Shown here: positions 1-6,146 of the stretch, in pieces
Position numbering within the stretch: position 1 is the stretch's first letter
How the letters are laid out: every line of letters starts with the position of its first letter
Source: Methanobacteriota archaeon
GTDB lineage: Archaea > Halobacteriota > Halobacteria > Halobacteriales > Halalkalicoccaceae
DNA: 6,640 nucleotides
Direction of reading: 5' to 3'
Assembly: GCA_022561895.1 (NCBI GenBank)
Contig: JADFQH010000168.1
Location: forward strand, 1-6,640
Position numbers and translations under genes: made by a program
Notes under the pieces: model-generated
What the model was told of the DNA's origin: nothing
Databases searched by the model: none
What the model saw: only the letters and a program-made list of their open reading frames with translations

Positions 1-459
1 CGGTATGAAATGCACTCCCTCCGGGAGGGTCGCGGCCTCGACCACCGGATCATCCAGATCCCCTAGTAGTTCGTCGTCCAGTTCCGGTTCGAGATCCACG
101 AGTACTTCCTCGAACTCGCCGACGTATTCCATCGGCATGTAGAACACGTCCGGCTCCTCACCGGCTCCGAACTGGGTTCGAAGTCTGTCCTCGAAATCCT
201 CGGGGACGTGCTGGAACTGAACCCCGACGTCCTCGTTCTGGTCGGCGAACGATTCCAGCATATCCTCGACTGCCTGGCGTTCGACGCCCTCGCCCCAGCC
301 CGAAAATTCGAGAGTGATATCTCCCTCGCCGAGTGCTACCTCATCGACGTCCTCGTCATCCTCGTCGCCATCTCCCCCGAGACAGCCAGCCAGTGACGCG
401 AGCGAGCCGCCCGCGGTTACCTTGATCACGGTTCTTCTCGAAAGACCATTAGTATCCAT
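1..459 (-). CDS. ABC transporter sugar-binding lipoprotein, 5' part (runs off left edge)
   Basis: The reading frame starts at the ATG complementary to 457-459 and stays open for 153 codons to the window edge, so the C-terminal part is missing. The N-terminus has a twin-arginine motif (S7-R8-R9-T-V-I-K), a short hydrophobic stretch and a lipobox L-A-G-C with the lipid-carrying Cys at residue 26. An acidic linker (GGDGDEDDEDVDE) follows. This is the usual layout of haloarchaeal Tat-exported, membrane-anchored binding proteins. The mature part begins ITLEFSGWGEGVERQAVEDM and continues into a region rich in Asp, Glu and Phe. That fits family 1 extracellular solute-binding proteins of CUT1 sugar transporters, where such a beta-strand followed by a helix opens the first lobe. 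It would capture the sugar outside the membrane for the ATPase encoded upstream at 608-1732. Permease genes are expected beyond the left edge. The substrate cannot be read from this fragment; an alpha-galactoside is inferred from the neighbouring operon. Confidence 0.88.
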   Translation of the reverse strand, partial: MDTNGLSRRTVIKVTAGGSLASLAGCLGGDGDEDDEDVDEVALGEGDITLEFSGWGEGVERQAVEDMLESFADQNEDVGVQFQHVPEDFEDRLRTQFGAGEEPDVFYMPMEYVGEFEEVLVDLEPELDDELLGDLDDPVVEAATLPEGVHFIP

Positions 460-481
460 GCTCACACACTCTGATCGATTA

Positions 482-489
482 CTATTAAA
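482..489 (-). promoter_or_regulatory. TATA-like box for the binding-protein gene
   Basis: The minus strand reads TTTAATAG here, centred about 26 bp upstream of the binding-protein ATG. This predicts transcription starting at or within a few bases of the start codon, giving a leaderless mRNA. The 148-bp gap after the ATPase gene and this box suggest the binding protein can be expressed separately from the ATPase, as high-abundance binding proteins often are. The call rests on position and composition only. Confidence 0.5.
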
Positions 490-607
490 GTTGTTGTTTT
501 TTCGTTCACGAGCGACACGACCGGCTTGAGCGGTACGCCCTCTGTCGATATCAGCGCCGCGATTCAATTTTTCCATTATTTTATGGTTGTACTATATGGT
601 GTCTTGT

Positions 608-1732
608 TCAACTCGGCATACTCAACAGCTCCCGACGACTGTTCTTGATCGCTTCCTTCGTCTCCTGATCAAAGACGTGGAGGCGTTCTTCGGGAAAGAC
701 GATATCGAGTTCCTTGTCGACCTGCACGTGGATATCACCACTCACTGTCGCCGTCATGTCTACTCCACCGAGTTCGAAGTGAACGTACGTCATGTCCCCG
801 ACCGGCTCGACGACTTTCGGTTGAACCGTGATCCGGTTTCGTTCGGTTGTTCCCGAGATGACCCGAATATCCTCGGGACGAACGCCAAGAATGAGATCTG
901 CGCTCACTTGCTGTAGTTCTGTTGCGGTGTCGTCCGATAGCTCATACTCGATCGACTCGTGAATCAGTCGGCCGTTCTCGTTTCGAACATCGAGGAAGTT
1001 CATGCCGGGTGAGCCGATGAAGCCTGCGACGAACACGTTGTTCGGCTTCTGATAACATTCGAGCGGTGTCCCGACCTGCTGAAGCGTTCCCTCATCGAGA
1101 ATTGCGATCCGGTCGCCCATCGTCATCGCTTCCGTCTGGTCGTGTGTGACGTAGACGGCCGTCGTTTCGAGACGCTGTTGGAGATCCTGTAGCTCGGTTC
1201 GCATGGTCGTCCTGAGCTTTGCGTCGAGGTTCGAGAGGGGTTCGTCCATGAGAAACACCTTTGGCTCGCGGACGATCGACCGGCCGAGCGCAACCCGCTG
1301 TTGCTGGCCCCCCGATAGCTCACCGGGTTTGTTCTCGAGGAGCCCCTCTATCCCCATCATGCCAGCAGCATCTCTCACCCTCGAATCGACTTCCTCGTCC
1401 GAGAGATCTGTCGTCATTTTCAGCCCGAACGCCATGTTCTCTCGAGCAGTCATATGCGGATAGAGCGCGTAGTTCTGGAACACCATCGCGATGTTCCGGT
1501 CTTTCGGTTTTTCGTCGGTGATATCCTCGCCATCGATACTGATCGTGCCTTCGGTCACCTCCTCTAAACCAGCGATCGTGCGCAGCGTCGTCGATTTTCC
1601 ACAGCCCGATGGTCCGACAAGTACGAGAAACTCGCCGTCCTCAATGGTGAGATCGAAGTGGTCGACGGCGATGACCTCCTCGCCACCCTCCCCGAACACT
1701 TTCGTTACCCCGTCCATATCGATACGTCCCAT
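608..1732 (-). CDS. Sugar ABC transporter ATP-binding protein (MalK/UgpC type)
   Basis: This 374-residue protein is the ATP-hydrolysing subunit of a carbohydrate importer (CUT1 class), acting on the cytoplasmic face of the membrane. All ATPase motifs are intact: Walker A GPSGCGKST (residues 40-48), Q-loop Gln86, signature LSGGQQQR (139-146), Walker B VFLMDE (159-164) and the switch His197 in VTHDQTEAM. From about residue 235 (FIGSPGMNFL) a C-terminal OB/TOBE-type domain follows, with GVRPEDI at 283-289, which is typical of MalK, UgpC and MsmX. Its length matches the family. The ATG at 1730-1732 lies about 26 bp from a strong AT-rich TATA element, supporting this start. It is transcribed away from the GH4-dgoD-SDR operon, and the sugar-binding protein gene lies 148 bp downstream on the same strand. 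MalK-like ATPases can serve several transporters, so its sequence does not fix the substrate. Family assignment is secure; the galactoside role is inferred from context. Confidence 0.96.
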   Translation of the reverse strand: MGRIDMDGVTKVFGEGGEEVIAVDHFDLTIEDGEFLVLVGPSGCGKSTTLRTIAGLEEVTEGTISIDGEDITDEKPKDRNIAMVFQNYALYPHMTARENMAFGLKMTTDLSDEEVDSRVRDAAGMMGIEGLLENKPGELSGGQQQRVALGRSIVREPKVFLMDEPLSNLDAKLRTTMRTELQDLQQRLETTAVYVTHDQTEAMTMGDRIAILDEGTLQQVGTPLECYQKPNNVFVAGFIGSPGMNFLDVRNENGRLIHESIEYELSDDTATELQQVSADLILGVRPEDIRVISGTTERNRITVQPKVVEPVGDMTYVHFELGGVDMTATVSGDIHVQVDKELDIVFPEERLHVFDQETKEAIKNSRRELLSMPS

Positions 1733-1752
1733 GCCATCTACATCTCAATCTC

Positions 1753-1764
1753 TATTATAAAAAT
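1753..1764 (-). promoter_or_regulatory. TATA box for the ABC ATPase gene
   Basis: On the minus strand this stretch reads ATTTTTATAATA, within a very AT-rich island (about 1750-1770) in an otherwise GC-rich region. The TTATAA core is centred about 26 bp upstream of the ATG at 1732, as expected for a leaderless archaeal transcript. Confidence 0.65.
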
Positions 1765-1802
1765 ATTATGTAGCTAAAATGCCATCCGTTGGCTGGGTGA
1801 CA

Positions 1803-1837
1803 CTCGGATCGACACGAACGCGACGGTGCTCGGATCG
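1803..1837. repeat. Pair of 9-bp direct repeats in the divergent promoter region
   Basis: CTCGGATCG occurs at 1803-1811 and again at 1829-1837, 26 bp apart start to start (about two and a half helical turns). Both copies lie between the TATA boxes of the two diverging transcription units, upstream of each. They could be regulator half-sites, or chance in GC-rich DNA. No function is known. Confidence 0.4.
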
Positions 1838-1851
1838 CTCGTAGGTTCGTG
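1813..1851. promoter_or_regulatory. Inverted repeat CACGAAC-N25-GTTCGTG, possible operator
   Basis: The arms at 1813-1819 and 1845-1851 are perfect 7-bp complements separated by 25 bp, ending 13 bp before the TTTATA box of the GH4 operon. The left arm overlaps CGAACG, a hexamer also present in the palindromic sites around the iclR gene. Placement between two divergent sugar-related promoters makes a regulator binding site plausible, but the long spacer makes this tentative. Confidence 0.4.
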
Positions 1852-1863
1852 CCAAGGCGACAC

Positions 1864-1870
1864 ATTTATA
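1864..1870 (+). promoter_or_regulatory. TATA box for the GH4-dgoD-SDR operon
   Basis: ATTTATA lies about 28 bp upstream of the GH4 ATG at 1896, predicting a transcript that starts at or just before the start codon. A Shine-Dalgarno-like GGGAGGT at 1887-1893 ends only 2 bases before the ATG. If the message is leaderless, that motif would not be transcribed and is probably irrelevant. Confidence 0.6.
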
Positions 1871-1895
1871 CCAGAATCGAGAAATAGGGAGGTAT

Positions 1896-3203
1896 ATGCC
1901 CACGATAACGTTCATCGGAGCGGGTAGTATGGTCTTCGCCCGAAAGCTGGTCGGCGATATCCTCTCATTTCCCGAACTCAAGGACAGCACGATCCGACTG
2001 ATGGATATCGACGAAGGACGATTGGCGAAGACCACGGAGGCTGCAGAAGCGATGGTCGAAAACGGCGGCGTCGATGCGACGATGGAGTCGACAACCGACC
2101 GTCGCCAAGCTCTCAAAGGAGCCGACTACGTTCTCAACATGATCAACGTCGGTGGTACTGAGCCATTTGAAAACGAGATCCGGATCCCCGAGAAATACGG
2201 TGTCAAGCAGGCGATCGGCGACACACTCGGACCGGGCGGGGTCTTTCGCGCGCTGCGGACGATCGAGACGATGCTCGATCTCGCACACGACATGGAGGGG
2301 CTGTGTCCGGACGCACTGCTTTTGAACTACACGAACCCGATGGCGATCCTCTGTTGGGCACTCCATGAGGCGACGGAGATCGAAACAGTCGGACTCTGTC
2401 ACAGTGTTCCCCACACCGCGGAAGCGATCAGTGAGTACGTCGGAGTTCCGCAGGAGGAACTCGAATACTGGGTCGCGGGCGTCAACCACATGGCATGGTT
2501 CCTTGAGTGTACACACGACGGCGAGGATGTCTACCCAGCACTCGAAACGGCGATGAACGACCCTGAGATCTACCGGAAGGACACCGTCCGCTTCGAGATG
2601 ATGAAACACTTCGGGACGTTCATCACGGAGTCGAGTCACCACCTGAGCGAGTACGTCCCCTACTTCCGAACGGACGAGGAAACGATCGAGGCGATGACCG
2701 GCGAGGGGTATGCAGAACGCATGCCCACCGCGACCTATCTCGAGGGATGGAAGGAGCAATCGGAAAAACGCGACCGGCCCGAACACGATGTGAATCTCAG
2801 TGAATTAGAGATCGAGCGCTCCGAGGAGTACGCCTCGCGACTGATCCACTCGCTCGAAACCGGCGAGTCTCGACGGTTCAATCTCAACGTCTCCAATGTA
2901 GCGGGAGCGATCACAAACCTTCCACGCGAAGCCTGTGTCGAAGTTCCTTGTCTCGTTGATGGGACAGGGATCCGACCGTGTTCGGTCGGGGAGCTGCGGC
3001 CCCAGATGGCCGCGCTGAACCGAACGCAGATCGCGGTCCAGGAGCGGACGGTGACCGGCGCGCTCGAAAACGATCGGGAGGCGATCCATCAAGCCATCAA
3101 GCTCGACCCGCTAACGAGTGCGGTGCTCACGCTCGATGAGGCCCACGAGATGACCGAAGAGCTGATCGAAGCCAATCGGGAGTATATCCCCGACCTCAAC
3201 TAA
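1896..3203 (+). CDS. melA: GH4 family alpha-galactosidase (MelA-like)
   Basis: This 435-residue protein is a family 4 glycoside hydrolase. The family uses NAD+ and a divalent metal (usually Mn2+) in an oxidation-elimination mechanism. The N-terminus ITFIGAGSMVFARKLVGD (4-21) is the NAD-binding Rossmann loop, and MDID (36-39) ends the second strand. DTLGPGGVFRALRTI (109-123), NYTNPMAI (144-151), GLCHSV (166-171, metal ligand Cys168) and AGVNHMAW (194-201, His198) form the active site. The CHSV form matches Escherichia coli MelA, not the CHEV reported for alpha-galacturonidases. TESSHHLSEYVPYF (244-257) and the late motif NLPREACVEVPCLVD (341-355) also align with MelA. No signal peptide is present, so it acts in the cytoplasm on imported, unphosphorylated substrate, consistent with the divergent ABC importer. 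It is first in an operon with dgoD starting 8 bp after its stop, which supports galactose release. An alpha-glucosidase or other alpha-glycosidase specificity cannot be excluded from sequence alone. Confidence 0.88.
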   Translation: MPTITFIGAGSMVFARKLVGDILSFPELKDSTIRLMDIDEGRLAKTTEAAEAMVENGGVDATMESTTDRRQALKGADYVLNMINVGGTEPFENEIRIPEKYGVKQAIGDTLGPGGVFRALRTIETMLDLAHDMEGLCPDALLLNYTNPMAILCWALHEATEIETVGLCHSVPHTAEAISEYVGVPQEELEYWVAGVNHMAWFLECTHDGEDVYPALETAMNDPEIYRKDTVRFEMMKHFGTFITESSHHLSEYVPYFRTDEETIEAMTGEGYAERMPTATYLEGWKEQSEKRDRPEHDVNLSELEIERSEEYASRLIHSLETGESRRFNLNVSNVAGAITNLPREACVEVPCLVDGTGIRPCSVGELRPQMAALNRTQIAVQERTVTGALENDREAIHQAIKLDPLTSAVLTLDEAHEMTEELIEANREYIPDLN

Positions 3204-3211
3204 CATTCATC

Positions 3212-4366
3212 ATGACCGAGATAATCGATTACGACCTGTACGAAGTACCGCCGCGTTGGCTCTTCCTCCGGATCGAAACGAGCGACGGGCTCGTTGGCTG
3301 GGGCGAACCCGTCGTCGAGGGACGAGCGAAAACCGTCCGCGCGGCCGTCGAAGAGCTACTGGACAACTACCTACTCGGCGAGAATCCCAACCGAATCGAA
3401 GATCACTGGCAGCGAATGTATCGCGGCGGGTTCTACCGGGGTGGCCCGATCCTCATGAGCGCGATCGCGGGGATCGACCAAGCCCTGTGGGACATCAAGG
3501 GCAAGCGATTCGGCGCGCCAGTCTACGAACTCCTCGGGGGACGGGCACGCGATCGGATCAGGGTCTATCAGTGGATCGGGGGCGACCGCCCGAGCGAAGT
3601 CGGCGAAGCGGCGGCCGAGAAGGTTTCGGAGGGATTCACCGGCTTAAAGATGAACGCCACTAGCGAACTTCGCCGGGTGGATACGCCCGCGGCGGTTCGT
3701 GAAGCGGAGGATCGTCTCGCGGAAGTCAGGGAATCGGTCGGACCCGAGATCGATATCGGCGTCGATTTCCATGGCAGAGTTACGAAACCGATGGCAAAGC
3801 GACTGGCGAGCGCGCTCGAACCGTACGAACCGATGTTCATCGAAGAACCCGTTCTCCCCGAACACAACGATTCCTTGCCGGCTATCGCCGCTCACACCTC
3901 GATCCCGATCGCGACGGGAGAACGCATGTTCTCGCGGTGGGATTTCAAAGAAATCTTCGAGAACGGCAGCGTCGATATCATCCAGCCGGATCTCTCGCAT
4001 GCAGGGGGCATAACCGAGGTGAAGAAGATCGCGGACATGGCGGAAGCCTACGACGTGGCGCTCGCGCCCCACTGCCCCTTGGGGCCGATCGCGCTTGCCT
4101 CGTGCATTCAGGTCGATATCTGCTCGCCGAACGCCCTGATCCAGGAACAGAGCCTCGACATTCACTACAATCAGGGCGGGGACGTACTGGACTATCTCGA
4201 GGATCCGGGCGTCTTCGAGTACCACGAGGGCTACGTCGACGTGCCCTCGGGTCCCGGATTAGGTATCTCGCTCAACGAGGAGTATATCGAGGAGCAGTCA
4301 GCAAAGACGGTCAACTGGCACAACCCCGTCTGGCGTCACGATGACGGCAGCGTCGCGGAGTGGTGA
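3212..4366 (+). CDS. dgoD: D-galactonate dehydratase (enolase superfamily)
   Basis: This 384-residue enzyme converts D-galactonate to 2-dehydro-3-deoxy-D-galactonate (EC 4.2.1.6) in the cytoplasm. It matches E. coli DgoD closely from end to end, including PPRWLFLRIET (13-23), FYRGGPILMSAIAGIDQALW (74-93) and the C-terminus WRHDDGSVAEW. Metal ligands Asp185, Glu211 and Glu237 and the catalytic histidines His187 (in DFHGRV) and His287 (in LAPHCPLGPI) all sit two residues later than in the E. coli enzyme. The KMN at 146-148 takes the place of the KxK pair of other enolase-superfamily members, as DgoD has KLN. The N-terminal capping domain spans about residues 1-115, followed by the TIM barrel. 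The start lies 8 bp after the GH4 stop with no clear Shine-Dalgarno sequence, suggesting translational coupling. The stop is 2 bp before the SDR start. A closely related sugar-acid substrate is possible, but active-site conservation strongly favours galactonate. Confidence 0.95.
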   Translation: MTEIIDYDLYEVPPRWLFLRIETSDGLVGWGEPVVEGRAKTVRAAVEELLDNYLLGENPNRIEDHWQRMYRGGFYRGGPILMSAIAGIDQALWDIKGKRFGAPVYELLGGRARDRIRVYQWIGGDRPSEVGEAAAEKVSEGFTGLKMNATSELRRVDTPAAVREAEDRLAEVRESVGPEIDIGVDFHGRVTKPMAKRLASALEPYEPMFIEEPVLPEHNDSLPAIAAHTSIPIATGERMFSRWDFKEIFENGSVDIIQPDLSHAGGITEVKKIADMAEAYDVALAPHCPLGPIALASCIQVDICSPNALIQEQSLDIHYNQGGDVLDYLEDPGVFEYHEGYVDVPSGPGLGISLNEEYIEEQSAKTVNWHNPVWRHDDGSVAEW

Positions 4367-4368
4367 CG

Positions 4369-5160
4369 ATGGACCGACTCGAAGAGCGCGTAGCGATCGT
4401 CACCGGCTCGACGCGGGGGATCGGCGCGGCGATCGCCGAACGGTTTGCGGCGGAGGGGGCGTCGGTCGTCGTCTCGGGACGAAGCGAGGAGGAAGGAAAA
4501 CAGGTCGCAGAGCGTCTCGATAGCGAAGGTGGCGAGGGCGAGGCGACGTTCGTCCGGGTGGATATGCGCGATCCGGACGCGATCTCACGGCTGATCGAAA
4601 AAACAGTCGAGGAGTACGGACGGGTCGACGTGCTCGTGAACAACGCGGGCGTCCAGACCGAAACCACAGCGAGAGAGGCCGGTATGGACGACTGGGAGTT
4701 CGTCCTCGAAACGAATTTCAGAGCCTACTGGCTCGCGGTCAAAGAAGCGATCGAGCACATTCCTGAAGGAGGGAGCATCATCAACGTCTCCTCGAACCAC
4801 GCCCGCACGACGATGCCAGCACATTTCCCGTACAATGCGATGAAAGCGGGCATTAACGGCATGACGCGGGCGCTCGCGGTCGAATTCGGGCCGTTGGGAG
4901 TTCGAGCGAACACGATCTCGCCGGGCTGGATCGAGGTCGAGCGCACCCGCGAGGAGCTCCTCGCGGACAGGAGGGAGTACGTCGAGTCGATCCATCCGTT
5001 GGGGAAGATCGGAGATCCGGAGGACGTCGCGGGCGTGGCGGCGTTTCTCACGAGCGACGATGCGGCGTTTATGACCGGGTCGAACCTGCTGGTCGACGGC
5101 GGGCGCGGTGCGGTGATGGAGGACGAGCCGTTTCTCGAGTATCGGTCGAAATTCGATTAA
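4369..5160 (+). CDS. Short-chain dehydrogenase/reductase, candidate galactose dehydrogenase
   Basis: This 263-residue classical SDR has a complete cofactor and catalytic set: TGSTRGIG (12-19), NNAG (91-94), Asn116, Ser142 in NVSS, and Tyr155 and Lys159 in YNAMK. It also has SPGW (184-187) and the C-terminal MTGSNLLVDGG. The SGR at 36-38 after the second strand, with Arg38, hints at NADP rather than NAD. The ATG at 4369 is preferred because GGAG at 4357-4360 is well spaced before it and it begins just before the first strand. In-frame GTG codons at 4360 and 4363 would add three residues and overlap the dgoD stop. As third gene of the operon it is a good candidate for oxidising D-galactose to galactonolactone, the step that would link the GH4 enzyme to DgoD. 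SDR substrates cannot be read from sequence, and a keto-deoxy sugar-acid or other sugar oxidoreductase is possible. Confidence 0.9.
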   Translation: MDRLEERVAIVTGSTRGIGAAIAERFAAEGASVVVSGRSEEEGKQVAERLDSEGGEGEATFVRVDMRDPDAISRLIEKTVEEYGRVDVLVNNAGVQTETTAREAGMDDWEFVLETNFRAYWLAVKEAIEHIPEGGSIINVSSNHARTTMPAHFPYNAMKAGINGMTRALAVEFGPLGVRANTISPGWIEVERTREELLADRREYVESIHPLGKIGDPEDVAGVAAFLTSDDAAFMTGSNLLVDGGRGAVMEDEPFLEYRSKFD

Positions 5161-5171
5161 CCCCCACTGAT

Positions 5172-5249
5172 AAGGACTGTTGTAGCTGCTTACCGGTGGA
5201 TCGTTCATGCGGGTCAGCGATCACCGTCTAACGGACTCCAACAGCCCTT
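5172..5249. repeat. Imperfect terminal inverted repeats flanked by CTGA, possible MITE relic
   Basis: AAGGACTGTTG at 5172-5182 and CAACAGCCCTT at 5239-5249 are inverted copies matching at 10 of 11 positions, with a further AG/CT pair inside. The roughly 80-bp unit is flanked by CTGA on both sides (5167-5170 and 5250-5253), which could be a target-site duplication; one unmatched T lies between the left CTGA and the arm. It contains no coding sequence. It sits between the SDR stop and the iclR promoter. Alternatives are an RNA hairpin downstream of the operon, though the 56-base loop and lack of a T-run argue against a simple terminator, or coincidence. Confidence 0.35.
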
Positions 5250-5293
5250 CTGAACGGCCGGCGGTCCCCTCCACTGAGAACCGCCAGCCATCG

Positions 5294-5322
5294 CGGTTGA
5301 ACCGTTCTCCATATGCGAACGG
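5294..5322. promoter_or_regulatory. Overlapping palindromes before iclR, probable operator
   Basis: Three symmetric sequences overlap here: CGGTT-G-AACCG (5294-5304), GAAC-C-GTTC (5299-5307) and CCGTTC-N9-GAACGG (5302-5322). The right end touches the likely TATA position of iclR, where TFB and TBP would bind. A protein bound here would interfere with transcription, so autoregulation by the IclR protein is the simplest reading. A weaker pair, GGCGGT (5260-5265) and ACCGCC (5280-5285), lies just upstream. Confidence 0.55.
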
Positions 5323-5328
5323 CTATGT
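5323..5328 (+). promoter_or_regulatory. Weak TATA-like element for iclR
   Basis: CTATGT is the only AT-leaning sequence at the expected distance, about 26 bp upstream of the ATG at 5351. It diverges from a good archaeal TATA box, consistent with a weakly expressed regulator. The call is made on position. Confidence 0.35.
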
Positions 5329-5350
5329 GCCGTGAGTCCGACGTTCAGCC

Positions 5351-6109
5351 ATGACCGACGAATCGTACCCGGTGGGGGCGGCGGCGACGGCGATCCGAGT
5401 GATCGAAACCCTCGCGGCGAACGGTGAGATGGGCGTTACCGAACTCGCAACCGAACTCGATCTCTCGAAAAGCGCCGCCCACAAACACCTCACGACGCTC
5501 GAACGTTTGGAGTACGTCATCGGCGAGAGCGGCCGGTATCGATTGGGACTCGGCTTTCTCTCGATCGGTTTCGCCGCCCGCGATCGGTTGTCACTCTACC
5601 GAACGGGCGTGACGGCGGTTGACGATCTGGCGGGAACCACCGGAGAGATAACCAATCTGATGCTGCCCGAACACGGCTACGGCGTCTACGCCTATCAGGC
5701 GACGGCCGGCCGGCAGTCGAGGGAGTGGCTTCGGGTGGGCGAGCGGGTTCATATGCACGCGTCGGCGGGCGGGAAAGCGATCCTCGCACACGTTTCGGAA
5801 GGGTGCGTCGAGGCGATCCTCGACCGTCACGGACTGCCGGCGCTCACCGAGAAGACCCGGACGGATCGGGGCCAGCTCAGAGGGGAGCTCGCCTCGATCC
5901 GGGATCGCGGGCTCGCGTTCGACCGCGGCGAGAGCCATCCCGATTGGCAGTGTGTGGCGGCCCCGGTGCTCGCTCGGGGCTCGCCAGTCGGCGCGATCAC
6001 CGTCTCCGGGCCGGCGCGGAGAATGAGCGGCAAAACGTTGGAGGAGGATATCGCGGGGCTGGTCGTCAGCGCGAGCAACGCGATCGAACTGACCGCGCTC
6101 TCGGAGTAG
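5351..6109 (+). CDS. IclR-family transcriptional regulator
   Basis: This 252-residue protein has the two-domain IclR layout. An N-terminal winged helix-turn-helix covers about residues 8-68. Helix MGVTELATELDLS (27-39) is followed by the recognition helix KSAAHKHLTTLERL (40-53) and a wing around GESGRYRLG (58-66). The effector-binding domain follows from about residue 80, with HASAGGKAILAH (136-147), RDRGLAFDRGESHPDWQCVA (184-203) and VGAITVSGP (213-221), all typical of the family. Length is normal for the family. It lies 190 bp downstream of the catabolic operon on the same strand but has its own upstream palindromes, so it is likely a separate unit. IclR proteins in haloarchaea are known to control sugar-degradation genes; XacR for pentoses is one example. 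A role as local regulator of this galactoside locus, probably sensing a sugar or sugar-acid intermediate, is inferred. Activator or repressor mode cannot be told. Confidence 0.94.
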   Translation: MTDESYPVGAAATAIRVIETLAANGEMGVTELATELDLSKSAAHKHLTTLERLEYVIGESGRYRLGLGFLSIGFAARDRLSLYRTGVTAVDDLAGTTGEITNLMLPEHGYGVYAYQATAGRQSREWLRVGERVHMHASAGGKAILAHVSEGCVEAILDRHGLPALTEKTRTDRGQLRGELASIRDRGLAFDRGESHPDWQCVAAPVLARGSPVGAITVSGPARRMSGKTLEEDIAGLVVSASNAIELTALSE

Positions 6110-6123
6110 CCGTATCGGAACTC

Positions 6124-6146
6124 TTCGTTTCCTCTTCGAGAACGAA
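6124..6146. promoter_or_regulatory. Inverted repeat TTCGTT-N11-AACGAA after iclR
   Basis: Perfect 6-bp arms lie 14 bp after the iclR stop, with 11 bp between them. The inner CGTT-N11-AACG spacing is identical to that in the palindrome before iclR (5303-5321), and GAACGG follows at 6144-6149. It could be a second binding site of the same regulator, placed upstream of the RdfA-like gene promoter, or a hairpin ending the iclR transcript; no T-run follows. Confidence 0.4.

Noticed and set aside
573..586. CCATTATTTTATGG, a near-palindrome between the ATPase and binding-protein genes
   Set aside because: Only the outer four bases on each side pair. The rest is AT-rich sequence where partial symmetry is expected by chance.
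587..916. Plus-strand open frame opposite the ABC ATPase C-terminus
   Set aside because: It is the complement of the TOBE-domain coding sequence, with no family resemblance.
1887..1893. GGGAGGT as the ribosome binding site of the GH4 gene
   Set aside because: It ends 2 bases before the ATG, too close for normal use, and the TATA box places the transcription start at about the ATG, so it is probably not in the mRNA.
1766..2116. Minus-strand open frame overlapping the GH4 start and the divergent promoter region
   Set aside because: It covers both the GH4 N-terminus and the repeat-rich regulatory region, and its product has no recognisable features.
1965..2786. Long minus-strand open frame (273 codons) opposite the GH4 gene
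   Set aside because: It is a mirror of a GC-rich coding gene. Its translation shows no recognisable domain, while the plus-strand frame carries all GH4 motifs.
3644..4225. Minus-strand open frame (193 codons) opposite dgoD
   Set aside because: It lies wholly within a strongly supported enzyme gene and has no domain of its own and no promoter.
5260..5285. GGCGGT/ACCGCC hairpin as a transcription terminator of the operon
   Set aside because: The stem is 6 bp with a 14-base loop, sits 100 bp after the SDR stop and is not followed by a T-run.
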